From Rotaria sp. Silwood1 (lineage: Eukaryota; Rotifera; Eurotatoria; Philodinida; Philodinidae), in contig CAJNOP010000033.1 of assembly GCA_905250075.1 (NCBI GenBank), positions 1 through 64,000 of the forward strand: 64,000 nt of DNA, read 5' to 3'. Each line of letters opens with the position of its first letter. The stretch's first letter is position 1. The notes under the pieces are model-generated. The model saw nothing but the letters and a program-made list of their open reading frames with translations, did not search any database and had not been told where the DNA came from. The translations under genes were made by a program, and so were the position numbers. Below are positions 49,709 to 60,904 of this stretch, in pieces.

Positions 49709-52053
49709 TTAAACATGAATAATATTATTATTAATATTATTATTATTATTATTATTATTCTCTTCATTTTCTGAACAATTATCAGTTTTATTTATTGTTT
49801 TACCATCAGTATTAGTTTCAAGAATCTGAATTAATTTTTTATGTTGATAACGATAACGTTGTCGTTCTTCTGATATTGTTGTTGCTACGATAACTGTTAT
49901 ACGATACCATTGAAGTATAATAATAAGACCATTTTTTGATGTAAAAAATACAGTTGAATACGAGAATATACGATAATGAAATAAAAGTATAGCGCGAAAT
50001 GAAAAAAATGGTATATCTTGAAGTAATAATGACATTAACATTCCCCAAAAATCTGATGGACTACAAAGAAATCTTCGTTCTTGTTCTTGTTCTTGTTTTA
50101 GAAATAGACGACGCTGTCGACCACATGATATAGTAAATGCAAGACAAAATTGTAATAAACTTAATGTCCAAAAAAGTAGAACTAAAATACTTAACGTTAC
50201 ATTTGTTCGAACCTTAAAATTAAAAAAATATATTTTTAAATATGTTTATTCATTTCAAATCATACATTTTTCTCTTTAAATACTTCAAAAAATTCTATTA
50301 TATCAGCAGCAATACCAATATAAACCTATGAAAAAATAAAAGAAAACAAAAAGCATTCATATGTGATTAGAATTATTGTTGTCTTTTTACTAATAATAAT
50401 TGTGAAAGTTCTTCACGAGTTAATTCACCTTTTGGTAATAACCAACGGCTTAGAATAAGTACGAGTAAAATCATTTGTTCAATAATCATATGCCAGTCTT
50501 CTTTTGATAAATGTGCATTTAACTAAAAAATAGTTAATAAGATTTTCTCGAATAGGGAAACAGATTACCATTCCAAGAGTTTTAATTAAATTCATATTAT
50601 CTCTTATCTGATTTCCATTTTGTTCTAACAAATGTTTGAATTATCTTATGATTAATTCTTTTATAAGAACGGGAACAATGTTTATAGAAAATATATGATG
50701 ATCTTCTGAACTATGAGTCTTTCTTATTAAACTAATCTGTATTTTCTCAGTCATTCTTTAAGGAAATCAACGAGATTGTCATATAACCACAATATTACTA
50801 TTAATAATTCAGTGTGCAGTGTCACATTGAATAGAGAATAAGCGGAAACCATTCTAACAGGAAGCAATGGCGTTTTCATCACTGCTATCATAGGGAGCTA
50901 GCAAACAAAACAAAAAGTTTCCCAGCTTATTTTTGCAAAACAACAAAAGCTTGTAATTCAAAAGTATCTGAAGTCTATCCATGAATAAATATATCTCTAT
51001 ATTGCTTTTAACTTTCAAAAAGTTACAAAGTTATTCTTAAAGATTAATTGAAAGTTTGATTTCTCGTCAATAAAACTATGCACTAGTTGAAACTTTTTTC
51101 TGTGGAATTAAAGAATTTGAAATCGATTTGATGTTCTCAATAAATGACTAAGAAAGTTGAATTTCTCTTGAAAATAACGAAAAAAAGAAGTTCTTTCTAT
51201 CATTGAATCGTTTTAAATAATAAAATTATCATAATTTAGTTTTTCAAAAGATCTTACTTTCAACATTAATTCTTGTGGCGTTTTCAATAATGTTTCAAAT
51301 GGTAAATCCTGTATTTTTGTTGGTGTTAATTCTGTTGAAATAAAATACTTTCTTTTAGTAACTAATGCATGTCCATCTCTCCTTGGATTTTCTTCTGAAT
51401 TACTAATGTCTCTATCAAAGTCATTGATATATCCGTTAGCTGAAGACTTAAAGTCCAATAGACGTTGAAGTTTGAATGGCATTCTTGTTTGATTTGATAC
51501 TGATAATGAACGAAAAGTATAATTTAATTCTAATAACCATATACAAGGTACGATGGCAATTAAATAAGCAAATGCTGATGAACAAAACCTTTTGTTTTGA
51601 AAGAATCAATGAAAAAAAATAAAAAGCAAGATAGAGTTTTTTTACCATTTCGATTCATATCCTTTTCGTTTATAAACCATTACATAAGTTTCAATAATAA
51701 GAAAAATCAGTAATAAAAGTAAATACCAGTAATAAACTTGTTTTGTTTCTTCGACAAGACGCCAAACAGTAACTACAGTTGAAAGAATAAATATAAAACG
51801 AACAAATATTGCTTGAATGATTGTACATGATTCTTCAATTAATTGTATTAAATATCGACAGCGTCGAGGTTTTATTTTACTTGTTGATGGATATCGAATC
51901 GAATCTGTTGATAAACAAAGACTTGATCCATGATGATATTCATAGATATTCTTTTGCTGTGAAATAACTAATTTTTTTTTTTTTTAATTAGAAATATTCT
52001 GTACTTACTAATAGATCAATACTCTGACGAACACGTCCTAACGGAGCAAGCAT
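49709..52053 (-). CDS. TMEM26-like multi-pass membrane protein
   Basis: Six exons: 52053-52009, 51956-51646, 51588-51258, 50522-50391, 50325-50266 and 50212-49709; phases agree and give 460 aa. Segments follow human TMEM26 in order: an N-terminal helix ending VVTVWRLVEE (human LVGVWRVTE), YYWYLLLLLIFLIIET, YESKWFCSSAFAYLIAIVP (human YKWFSPAIFLYLISIVP) with WLLEL, then LILSRWLLPKGELTREELSQ (human IGRWLLPIGGGITRDQLSQ), IGIAADIIEF, SILVLLFWTLSLLQF, LLLQDIPFFSFR, FFTSKNGLIIILQWYR. An insertion rich in charged residues lies in the first long loop, as in TMEM26. The C-terminus ends in an Asn run from an ATT/ATA repeat. The molecular function of TMEM26 is unknown. Its AATAAA is at 49692-49697 on the complementary strand. 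Confidence 0.88.
49721..49761. repeat. (ATT)n trinucleotide repeat inside the TMEM26-like gene
   Basis: It encodes the C-terminal poly-Asn of the TMEM26-like protein on the minus strand, with one or two Ile interruptions. Confidence 0.85.
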
Positions 52054-54459
52054 CTTGAGTTTTTTTGATAATAAACTATTCAAATATCTAATCGATGTGC
52101 TTTTTTTTTATGTTTGCTTCTCAGTATGAGAATATTTGTTTTTCAAAACATTTATTCAGCAAAAAACATAGAATCAGCAGGATATCACCAGAAATTCAGT
52201 AGAAGATAATAAAAAATCATTAGTTGTCAGCTGCTTTGCTTTTGTTCTTAGGAAACAATAGATTTCATTTATTATTTATTAGATAAAATAAATTCAAGTG
52301 ACAAAAATATAGATAACAATAACAAAAAAAACCGAACGACAATGTTAGAATTGCGGACAAAAATGAAGCCAATTAGTAGAAAACAGTGTGTCATATTATG
52401 CTGTTTTCATTTCTATTGAAATTCTAAATTGTGAACAGTATGATTACGATTTTTGTTGTATTGGTGATATAAGAGCGTACCCATGTCGTATTATTGTCAG
52501 TCAGAGGATAAGTAACCATTTAAGTTTTAAACTACCACCTGTATACCGCAGATCATACCGTCTGTTTTTTTATTCTGTATGAATCGCAGGGATAAGGAAT
52601 AAAGAATCATATTATATTTTAAACTATGAACACTAATTGTACTTCGTCAACAACTGAAAAAGTCATTTTATAGAATAATTATTCGCATGGATTAAAACAT
52701 GACAATCCAAACGGCTCAGTCGTTTATGTTCGTACTTTCAAATCTTGTTTTCGTGAGATCATTTTAGAAATAATGCAATTATTAAATTATAATTCTGATC
52801 TCGAACAACCAGAAAATTTTCAAACTATATTATCCTAACTAGAACAAGGGTGAAATAAAGGCTAAAGTGAGGGTTCAAAGACAATTCTCATACAGTAGAT
52901 ATATTATTTTAATTCGTCTCTTGATTATTTGATAATTTAAAAGTGCTCGTAATTAAGAAACACAATAAAAATGTGATTAACATAATTTTCTGCGTTTACA
53001 ATCACCAACATTTTTCTGTTTATTGATTTCATTTTTGTTCACAATTTGAAAGCTAATAAAAGAATGTTCTTTTAGCTCACTTTAACATAACCTTTTTATT
53101 TACGCTTATTTCGTTTCCCTTTAACTGTGATAAACAAGGCAAGATGAAATCTGCAAAATAGTTTGTTGATTTTTGTCTTAAAGCAAATCTTCAGTTTAAA
53201 GTTCATAGCAAACAAGTTTATATCCAAAATTAATCGTAATCTGATAAATTCGCCGTTGCAACATGTGGCCTCTGTGTTTTTTCCCTAGAAGTGTAATAAT
53301 TTTAGTTGCCTACGCATTTTTTTGTAGTATCAATTAGACATTTAATTTTTTTTTATTTCCTTGAGATTCCTAAAATTGAATCTTTATCTTTCAAAAAATG
53401 CTTTTTTTTGTTTAACATGATATTTGAAGTTAATAGAGTTCGCCTCTCTAAAAATTATTAAAAAAAAAACATCACTTGTCTTTCTTTTCTTTTGTAAAGC
53501 TGATTTTGTATTTAACCATTTGATAATTGAAATCCTTTTCAAATAATGCAATATACATATCCTAAAGCATGATATGAAAAATAAAACAAGACTGAAATGA
53601 TTTCATACGATATTGGTTGTGTTCTATGAAAAATTTTGATTGATGAATTGTTGCATAACTTGTTCTATTGACTGAGGGTTAAACATCTTATGCATTTAAA
53701 AACCATTGAAATGGTTCAGAAATTTCACCTAAATATTTGAAACTACATCTCAAAACAAATCTTTTTGTTTTTCTTTTTTTATAAAACCAATTATTGAATA
53801 TTTTGTTGATTAGAAATGAACGAAAATATGATTGGATTACCTTTAATGGTTCTCATAATGATCTGTCGTCGTGAAACATACGCACAGAAAGGAGAAGATA
53901 AATGAATAAAATTCTATTTGAAGAAAAAAAAGTAAATAAAAACAAAAATAAACTTATGAGATTTTTTTTTTTCTTTTTCCGTTTTGGTATTTTGTATTCA
54001 ATGGTACCAATTGACATATACGTTTGACTTTATCCGCAAAATTTAAAAGAAAAAAGAAAAAAAGAAAAGACAAACAGAATTCATGATATATGTTTACCAT
54101 ACATAACTCATAGTCCAGACTTGATAATAATAATAATAATAATAATAACAATAATAATAATATTCTTCAGGCACATTGCCTATATATAGATATAGATATA
54201 TGCATATACATCTTTTTTCAGACTGCTTTATTAAACACTACAACATATCTGATAAAGTTACGAAGAAAAAAAGTAAAACAAAAACAAGAAAGTTCATTCA
54301 CCGAATGATACAAATGTTTGCTTTGTTAAATTGACTTACACAACGAAGACGATAATTGGTATATTTTGTTCATTGTCATCACTAAAGTTCACATATTATA
54401 TAGAACCGAAGTGTCCAAAAGAAAAAAAAAGAAATGTTTTTTTTTTTTGTCTTCTTTCA
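52054..54459. other. Intergenic, AT-rich
   Basis: No gene is supported in 2.4 kb. A (TAA)n microsatellite lies at about 54122-54172. The two ends are the 5' flank of the TMEM26-like gene and the 3' flank of the SERTA-like gene. Confidence 0.45.
54122..54172. repeat. (TAA)n microsatellite
   Basis: About fifteen TAA/ATA units with one ACA interruption. Confidence 0.85.
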
Positions 54460-54873
54460 CTACCTGGATGATACTTTGACAGAATTGAGTTCACGAAGAA
54501 ATTGTAATACATCATTATCATTTTTTATATCATAACATTTATCCATGAGACTTTTAGATTTTTTAATTACTGGTTCAATTTCATCATCAACAGAAGTTAA
54601 TTTTCGTTTATTTGTATCGATGATTGAAAGTGGTGATGATGGACATTTATATGTTTGATTAGAAGAATATGAACAATCTGAATCTAATAAATCACATACA
54701 AGTGTATATGTTCGTTTAAGTAAAACTTGTTTATATAAAACTTGTGAACGTTGTCGACGAAGTTGTTTTTGTTTTGTTGTTGTTAATTCAAGAATATTTT
54801 GAGCTTCAGAATAATCAATATGTGAAACAATTGAATTTGAAGAAAATGTATAACATTCGTTTTGTTGAGGCAT
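54460..54873 (-). CDS. Small nuclear protein with a SERTA-like helix pair
   Basis: A single-exon ORF of 137 aa starts at ATG 54873. Residues 27-63 read LELTTTKQKQLRRQ, then LYKQVLLKRTYTLV. The spacing and hydrophobic pattern fit the SERTA motif of SERTAD/CDCA4 proteins, where a K/L-rich helix precedes LxRSVLxxNT. Residues 89-107 contain two basic clusters (KRK and KKSK) about 13 apart, like a bipartite nuclear signal. Family members are small transcriptional co-regulators acting on E2F and PP2A. The match is short, so another small nuclear protein is possible. It is transcribed divergently from the DNAJB9-like gene, sharing a 516-bp interval. Confidence 0.6.
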   Translation of the reverse strand: MPQQNECYTFSSNSIVSHIDYSEAQNILELTTTKQKQLRRQRSQVLYKQVLLKRTYTLVCDLLDSDCSYSSNQTYKCPSSPLSIIDTNKRKLTSVDDEIEPVIKKSKSLMDKCYDIKNDNDVLQFLRELNSVKVSSR

Positions 54874-55389
54874 TTTGTTTTCTTATAATTTTATCAATCA
54901 ATGTTAGACAGAAGAATTTATCATAGCAACTAACGCGCGTTGAGAATTTATTGACTTTTAAATAAAATACATCGACATCGACATAGAGGATAATTAATCA
55001 ATATGGCGACATTCGATTTTTTTTATTACTATTAAATTAATGATAAATAAGTTTTTTTGCAATATAATTTATATGTTATTCTTAAATAAATCTATTTGGG
55101 AATTTTTAGATCTAGTTTTTTTGAGCGACATCTATAAAAATGAATATTTTTTACAATAGAATTGCGTTTTTTTTCAATGAACATTAACTTTCAATTTCTC
55201 CATGAGGGTTACTTGTGAAAGTTAAATGGAATTAATTTCATTGTTGGTCTGAGAACCAATAGTTAAAAGCAACATCAGCTGGTGTTTTTGCGTATAATCA
55301 AGCATTGGTTATCAAGATGAATAAAGATCGACTATATATATATCACTATCATTTTTCAATAGAATTGTCACCGACAATCACACAAAGGA
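54874..55389. promoter_or_regulatory. Shared interval between divergent SERTA-like and DNAJB9-like genes
   Basis: Only 516 bp separate the two start codons, so this likely contains both promoters. A CCAAT box is at about 55255 on the + strand. I found no complete ERSE (CCAAT-N9-CCACG), which one might expect for an ER-stress-induced co-chaperone. TATATATATA lies at about 55333-55342, about 50 nt before the DNAJB9-like ATG, and could act as a TATA element. Confidence 0.5.
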
Positions 55390-56048
55390 ATGGATGCTAG
55401 CATATGGTTACAACTTGTTACATTAATTACTTGTATAATAATAGTTGTATGTAAAGATTATTATGAGATATTAGGTGTAAAACGAGATGCTAGTGACAAA
55501 GAAATTAAACGACGTTTTCGTCAATTAGGTATGGAAATATATTTTTTTGAAAATTTTTGTAAAAATATTTAATTTAATTTTTAGCTTTAAAATATCATCC
55601 AGATAAAAATAAAGATTCAAAAGCTGAAGAAAAATTTCGTTCCATAGCTGAAGCATATGATACATTAAGCAATCCAAGTAAACGTCGTCAATACGACAGA
55701 CAAGGTCATGAATCATTTACATCATCAAATTCAAATGATTATTCAAATTTTCATTTTAATATGAACGATTTTTTTCAACATTTTGATTCAGGATCATCTT
55801 ATTTTCATCAAGCAGATCATAATCATTTTGGTTTTAATTTTGATCCATTGTTCGATGATGAAGATGATAGTTATGAAACAGATTATTTTTCTGATGGAAA
55901 TTATTTTGATTTTGGTGATTTCGGTAGTGATTTATTTGGAACAAGTAATAATATGTATGTTCATACATCGGATTCTTCGCAACAAAATTGTCGAACTTAT
56001 ACAACAAGACAAGGAAATACTGTGTCGACTATAACAGAATGCTTTTAA
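55390..56048 (+). CDS. ER DnaJ co-chaperone, DNAJB9/ERdj4 type
   Basis: Exons 55390-55528 and 55585-56048 (56-nt intron, GTATGG...TTTTTAG, phase 1) encode 200 aa. Residues 1-21 are a signal peptide. Residues 23-85 form the J domain: [18 protein letters not shown], then KYHPDKNK with HPD at 51-53, and [14 protein letters not shown]. The rest is rich in Phe, Asp and Ser, as in ERdj4. The end [19 protein letters not shown] aligns with the conserved ERdj4 tail (CRTVTQRRGNMVTTYTDC), which separates DNAJB9 from other J proteins. It would stimulate BiP ATPase in the ER lumen and help dispose of misfolded proteins. There is no KDEL, as in vertebrate DNAJB9. Confidence 0.92.
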
Positions 56049-56728
56049 ATTTATGTTTATGATTTCTATTTTATTTATCTATTTTTTTTGTTTTAAAAAA
56101 AAACAGGATTTGTCTTAAGATAAACATAAATCTCTTTGCAAATAACAATCTTTCTGCTTATTTTTCTTTGTCGAATCTTATTAATTTAAATCCTGACCTA
56201 TATTTCAGTATCATAAGATAAGTCATGAATTTGAAAAAAAAAGTATGATAATGCATCGATCGATCTTCAAACATTATTTTCAATTTGTCTGATCAAATTG
56301 ATAAGTCACGACGAACGTTGTCCTTTTAAGTAAACTAATCTTTATGACAGTGGCATCATTCATATAGTATATGAGAAAGAACAGATGACTATAAGAGTGG
56401 GTGGAGAAAAACAATTTAAAAGTTGGCGTCGAAAACAATACTAATCCGTTTGTACCATGTAAAAAGGATTAGTATAAAATACTTTTATGATGAAAATTTA
56501 CTTACGACCCAAATGGATAGTTTTAGGTACGTTTTTGAATTATATTTCAATACAAACTCATTTCTGTAGTTTTACGATAAAATAGTAATTTATTTGAATT
56601 ATTCAAATTCAGCATAATGTTAGAAGAAATTTTTGTTTTGAAAGACACAGTTCAAAGTATGTTTTTAAGTAGTAGTAAATGTCTTTGTTTTATCATTAGA
56701 ATCTTTTGCTTGTGATCGTTGTGTTAAT
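56049..56728. other. Convergent 3' flanks with a hairpin
   Basis: 680 bp between two converging genes. It contains the hairpin at 56438-56475 and no coding sequence. Confidence 0.5.
56438..56475. repeat. Perfect 10-bp-arm hairpin between convergent genes
   Basis: ATACTAATCC (56438-56447) pairs with GGATTAGTAT (56466-56475) across an 18-nt loop. No function is evident. Confidence 0.6.
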
Positions 56729-57362
56729 TTATCTTTTTTTTATTGTATGATTTGATGAAATAGATGATTGTAAATCATTCTTTTGCGATGGTGAAGATAA
56801 ATTTGATGGTGTAGTTGGTTTATAAAACATTGGTAAAGAAAATGTCATACCCAATGAACTTGATGTTTGAGCCGATGGTGATAAAGGTGTTCCGTATATA
56901 TATTGATGTTTATGTTTTTTACAAATTTCATACTCTTTTTTTTGATGCCATCTATCCATGAGTTCAGTATGACTCATTGGACATTGAACTGAACTAATAC
57001 TACTTTGAGTAATTGATGAAGTTATAGATGATGGAGTTTTTGGTGAAATATCTAAGTCTTCGTTTGGACTTATTAACATTTGTGATTTAGCAATAATATA
57101 ACGTTCAGCTGGACTTTGAGGATAAGTGTTACTTAAAGATACTGGTAATGTTAAAGGACGACGAGACTTTGATGTTTGTTGATTTGTTGATTCAATAGAT
57201 TCTGGATCAGATAATGAACTTTGAAGATTCATTCTATTTGAAAAACAAAAAAAAAAAACAACGAACTAATCGGTTTTGAAAAATTGAATTTAGTTACGAT
57301 GGGACTTGTTGTTTGTCTGAATTAGATGCTTTACGTGTAGATATTGTACTCCGTTGTGCCAT
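56729..57362 (-). CDS. Ser/Pro-rich protein of unknown function
   Basis: Exons 57362-57298 (starting MAQRSTISTRKASNS) and 57233-56729 are joined in phase 2 (donor GTAACT, acceptor TTTTTCAAATAG), giving 189 aa. I do not recognise the family. It is low complexity, with many SP/TP sites (YPQSPAE, ISPNED, ISPKTPSS, TPLSPSA) that could be proline-directed kinase targets, and one ordered-looking basic helix, ELMDRWHQKKEYEICKKHKH. No membrane segment or signal peptide. Exon 2 could also start alone at its own Met (57232), but the splice junction keeps the frame open. Confidence 0.65.
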
Positions 57363-59128
57363 TGAATCGATATATTATTTGAAGACCGTATATACCAGTC
57401 GATATTATATAAGTATTTAGTAATGATTGGAAAGAAATTGAATATAATCACCAAATATGTTTTTTTAATGTTATGCTAAGTATATAGTATACATTGAGAG
57501 AGAAGGTTTGTTTATGTAAAAAGAAAGCTTAGGTTTTTGACATACATAGTTATTCTAATTTTTTTGTAAGGATTAGCTCGTTTAATATGAATCTGGATAT
57601 TTTGTTGTAATTTTAACCTAATCAAATATAAAGCAAAGAAAAGAGACTAATGTAGTGTAAGAAAACATTTTTAATACCTTTGCTTGTCTATTCTTTCGAT
57701 GTTAACGATGACGATAATTATCTCCTTATCTTCTTGTGGTATACTCTGTTTTTTTCCACTACATATTCGTCATTTATTTTTTTTTATCACTAGACTTTAT
57801 TGACTCATGTTTCATTGACGACATATATTTTTTTGCCTTCGTTTACTATGAGCAATATTTACATTTACCTAATGTATTGTATCATAATAGTGCTTTTTAA
57901 TTTTCTGCCGCTATAGACAGGTGACGTATGGCATTTAACTATCAGCGAGTGGATTTTTTTCGTCGAACACGTAAAGGAACCAAAGAAAAAGCAAAAGAAG
58001 AAAGAAGCAATAAGTATGAGTGATGGATAAATATCACTAGGTATATGGAACTACTCTTATATGCAAATCGGACCTATATACTATCGGATTTTGTATATAT
58101 CGACAATAAAACATTTGCATAAATAATTCAGTTTTTTAAAAATTGATTGACATTAAAAAAAGAAGAAGAAAATTAGTATAATAGTCGTTTGATATATGTA
58201 ACCATGGTTTCGTTGAAGTAAACTGTTATATTAATAAATTTTATAAGAACAAATGATCATGAATAAAAACTTAGAAAAATATCAAAATTCATCAAACTTC
58301 TAAATGAGCATTATGAGCATTATTTAGTTACAAACATTTATTAAACAATAGGATTGTCAGTGAAGATCAGTATGTTCTATCCTTACATATCTTCTCAAAA
58401 TAACTTTTCTTTTTACGTTCTATTCTTACAGCACGTTATGTTGTTTGCGTAACTATGTAGTGCATTTTGAAGTGAATAAAAATATAATTATATAGAGTGA
58501 GAGTTTATTTGCATGACTATGAGAAGCCACCTACCTTCAGTATGTAAAACAGATATTAACGATATTAAACCAAATAAATATTCATTCTGACTAAAAACGA
58601 ACGATGTATTGCTTTTTTTGCCAATATAGGTCACAACGGTGAGAAGCGTGCTTTATGAGTAATTGGTTTCAAAAAAATTCTCATGTTCATGGCGTAAATG
58701 TTTTCTTCTAGTTTCTTTTTTTTCTCAAATAACGCGATCATAGTATCCGAGAAGGCATTTTTTATAGTGAATCTATATGTATTAGTGTAGTGAGTTATTT
58801 TTAAGTCGTCTTTCGCATCTCTTAGAGCAATAATATATTAGTATTATTTCTTATCACTAAACTTTTTGTACATCTATTTCTTCCGGAATTTGGAGTATTT
58901 AATTTCATCATTTACATCAAACTTTTTTTGTGTGTTGGTAAACTATGCTTTTTTATTGATTCTTGTATATGATTCGTTTTTTTATTTTACTGATTCAATA
59001 CATGCCTACCACTTGTAGGAAGAAAAAGAAAAGACAAAACAACTTGAAACTATAGTTTAAAAAGCAACTTCAATACTTTCATATTATACCCATTATCATC
59101 ATACGAAAAGCGTATTACGCCTTGTTTT
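57363..59128. other. Intergenic, AT-rich
   Basis: 1.8 kb between divergent genes. No supported gene or repeat; it should include both promoters. Confidence 0.45.
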
Positions 59129-60514
59129 ATGTCAATTATGGACAGATCAATAGTCAAATATTGTAATACATGTGAAGAACTTGCTGGATTTTATTGCAAT
59201 GGATGCCATAGAATATTTTGTCAACGTCATGCTTACGAACATCGACAATCACTTTATGAACAACTTGATTGGTTAACTGTGGATCATGACGATTTTGTTA
59301 ATACAGTTAATAGTACTGAGTCAATCACACAGAGACATTATTCATCAAAACAAATTATTGATAAATGGGAAGAAGAATCCATAAAATATATCCAAAAAAC
59401 GGCAAACGAAGCTCGACGTGCACTTTCAGATGCCATAAAAGATCACATTAATGAAGTAAAAGAAAAATTAAAACTATTAACAGAAAAATTACATGAAGTA
59501 AGTCATAACAATAATAATCATAATAATCAAAATACTACTAATACTTCTACTACTACCAATAATAATAATCAATATAATACTTTTGATGAAAGAAATATAA
59601 AACAATGGGCAACAGAATTAAATAATCTTAAACATGAATTTATTGCACAATCCACATTTACTGTTCGTATTCATGGTAATAAACCTGTTGTAATGCCGAT
59701 TATAAAAATTCAACCTGATCATGTGCATGAAAATTACTCGAATGATCAACAAGGATATACATTTGGTGTAGTTCCTATTAAGAATTCTCTTGATTCAAAC
59801 AAATCATCTTCTATGAATATACAACAAGAAAAACCGATTACTCATGTATCTGTAGATCAAAATTTAATTTTATTATCACAAAAAGATAATCGATTTTCAT
59901 TATGTACTGATCATGTTAAAATTCTTGATAATGGTCAACTTATCATTCATGATTCTACAAAATTTGATGCATCAATAATTGGTTATCAAGAATATTCTCA
60001 AGGTGAACATAAATTACTCTTTCATATCGAACATATGACTTCTGATGAACGGATTTTTTTTGGTATTGTATCCAAACATACATCTCTTAATCAAAATTCC
60101 TATATGGATTCATCAGCTCATGGTTGGTCTGGATATAATAATGTTTACTTAAATGGAAAATCGATGCCTACTCTCAATGGATATCTTGATAATATGAAAA
60201 TGAATGATTTTATTGAATTAACAATTGATTGTGATAAACAAAAAATTTTTTTATGGCATTCACGTCAAATATATAAAAATAAACTTCCTGTTGATATACG
60301 AACATGTCCATTTCCATGGCAATTATTAATAAGTTGTCATAATCCAAATGATACGATACGTATTTTACCATCATCAATCAGTTCAATAATTAAACAAGAA
60401 CAAAATAAATTAAATAATGCTATGAAAATTAAAGAAAATGGATTTGAAAATGAAAATGATTGTTGTCCAAATCGATGGAAAATAAATAAAACAGATGCAG
60501 TTCAATATGTTTAG
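59129..60514 (+). CDS. B-box-type zinc finger / coiled-coil / SPRY-like protein (TRIM-like, no RING)
   Basis: Intronless, 461 aa. Residues 12-38 form a Cys/His zinc-binding module: C12, C15, C23, C26, C31, H34 and H38 (CNTC, CNGC, CQRH, EH). Residues about 65-180 are charged helices, broken by an Asn/Thr/His tract (about 127-148). Residues about 270-430 look like a SPRY/B30.2-type beta domain: IIGYQEYSQGEHKLLFHIE, ERIFFGIVSK, HGWSGYNNVYLNGK, DFIELTIDCDKQKIFLW. TRIM proteins have RING, B-box, coiled coil and SPRY; here there is no RING, so E3 ligase activity is not expected. Role unknown; the SPRY face usually binds a protein partner. ATG 59129 is followed by a second Met at codon 4. Confidence 0.82.
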   Translation: MSIMDRSIVKYCNTCEELAGFYCNGCHRIFCQRHAYEHRQSLYEQLDWLTVDHDDFVNTVNSTESITQRHYSSKQIIDKWEEESIKYIQKTANEARRALSDAIKDHINEVKEKLKLLTEKLHEVSHNNNNHNNQNTTNTSTTTNNNNQYNTFDERNIKQWATELNNLKHEFIAQSTFTVRIHGNKPVVMPIIKIQPDHVHENYSNDQQGYTFGVVPIKNSLDSNKSSSMNIQQEKPITHVSVDQNLILLSQKDNRFSLCTDHVKILDNGQLIIHDSTKFDASIIGYQEYSQGEHKLLFHIEHMTSDERIFFGIVSKHTSLNQNSYMDSSAHGWSGYNNVYLNGKSMPTLNGYLDNMKMNDFIELTIDCDKQKIFLWHSRQIYKNKLPVDIRTCPFPWQLLISCHNPNDTIRILPSSISSIIKQEQNKLNNAMKIKENGFENENDCCPNRWKINKTDAVQYV

Positions 60515-60625
60515 TATGCATGGTTCGCATTTTAAATTAATTGTTTGTATATGTTCTTTTTTAATTGAATTTTATTGTTCAAAAGCGAAAGATAAAAGCA
60601 AATGAATTGACTTCAGATAAAATTT

Positions 60626-60904
60626 TCACTTTTTTGTATACAATATGCATGGTGGAATTGTTGTATTGTTCATCACTGAATAATAAGAAGGTGGTAGTTG
60701 CTCAACTTGTGGTAATGCCCACATTGTTTGATAAGAACGTGATTGATCACAGTCTTGATTTATAAAAGCAACTTGTGGATTTCTATACGGAAGAATCGTT
60801 GAACGACTACGAAAGATTCTTTTCCAACAAAAAAGCATCATTATAAAAATCATCAACAATAGTCCACATAATAATATAAAAGTGTTCCAAAGTTTTTCTC
60901 TCAT
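60626..60904 (-). CDS. Small single-pass membrane protein with PPxY motif
   Basis: A 92-aa ORF starts at ATG 60904, with an in-frame TAG two codons upstream. Residues 8-27 (TFILLCGLLLMIFIMMLFCW) form one membrane helix followed by basic residues (KRIFRSR), so the C-terminus is likely cytoplasmic. The tail carries LPPSYYSV, a PPxY motif that can bind WW domains of NEDD4-type ligases. The layout resembles WBP1/VOPP1 or Shisa tails, but without their Cys-rich ectodomain; a further 5' exon could exist. It converges on the B-box gene with a 111-nt gap. Confidence 0.6.
   Translation of the reverse strand: MREKLWNTFILLCGLLLMIFIMMLFCWKRIFRSRSTILPYRNPQVAFINQDCDQSRSYQTMWALPQVEQLPPSYYSVMNNTTIPPCILYTKK

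Noticed and set aside
55783-56034. Alternative-frame ORF over DNAJB9 exon 2
   Set aside because: Shadow of the DNAJB9-like frame; composition is Ile/Met-rich as expected for out-of-frame AT-rich code.
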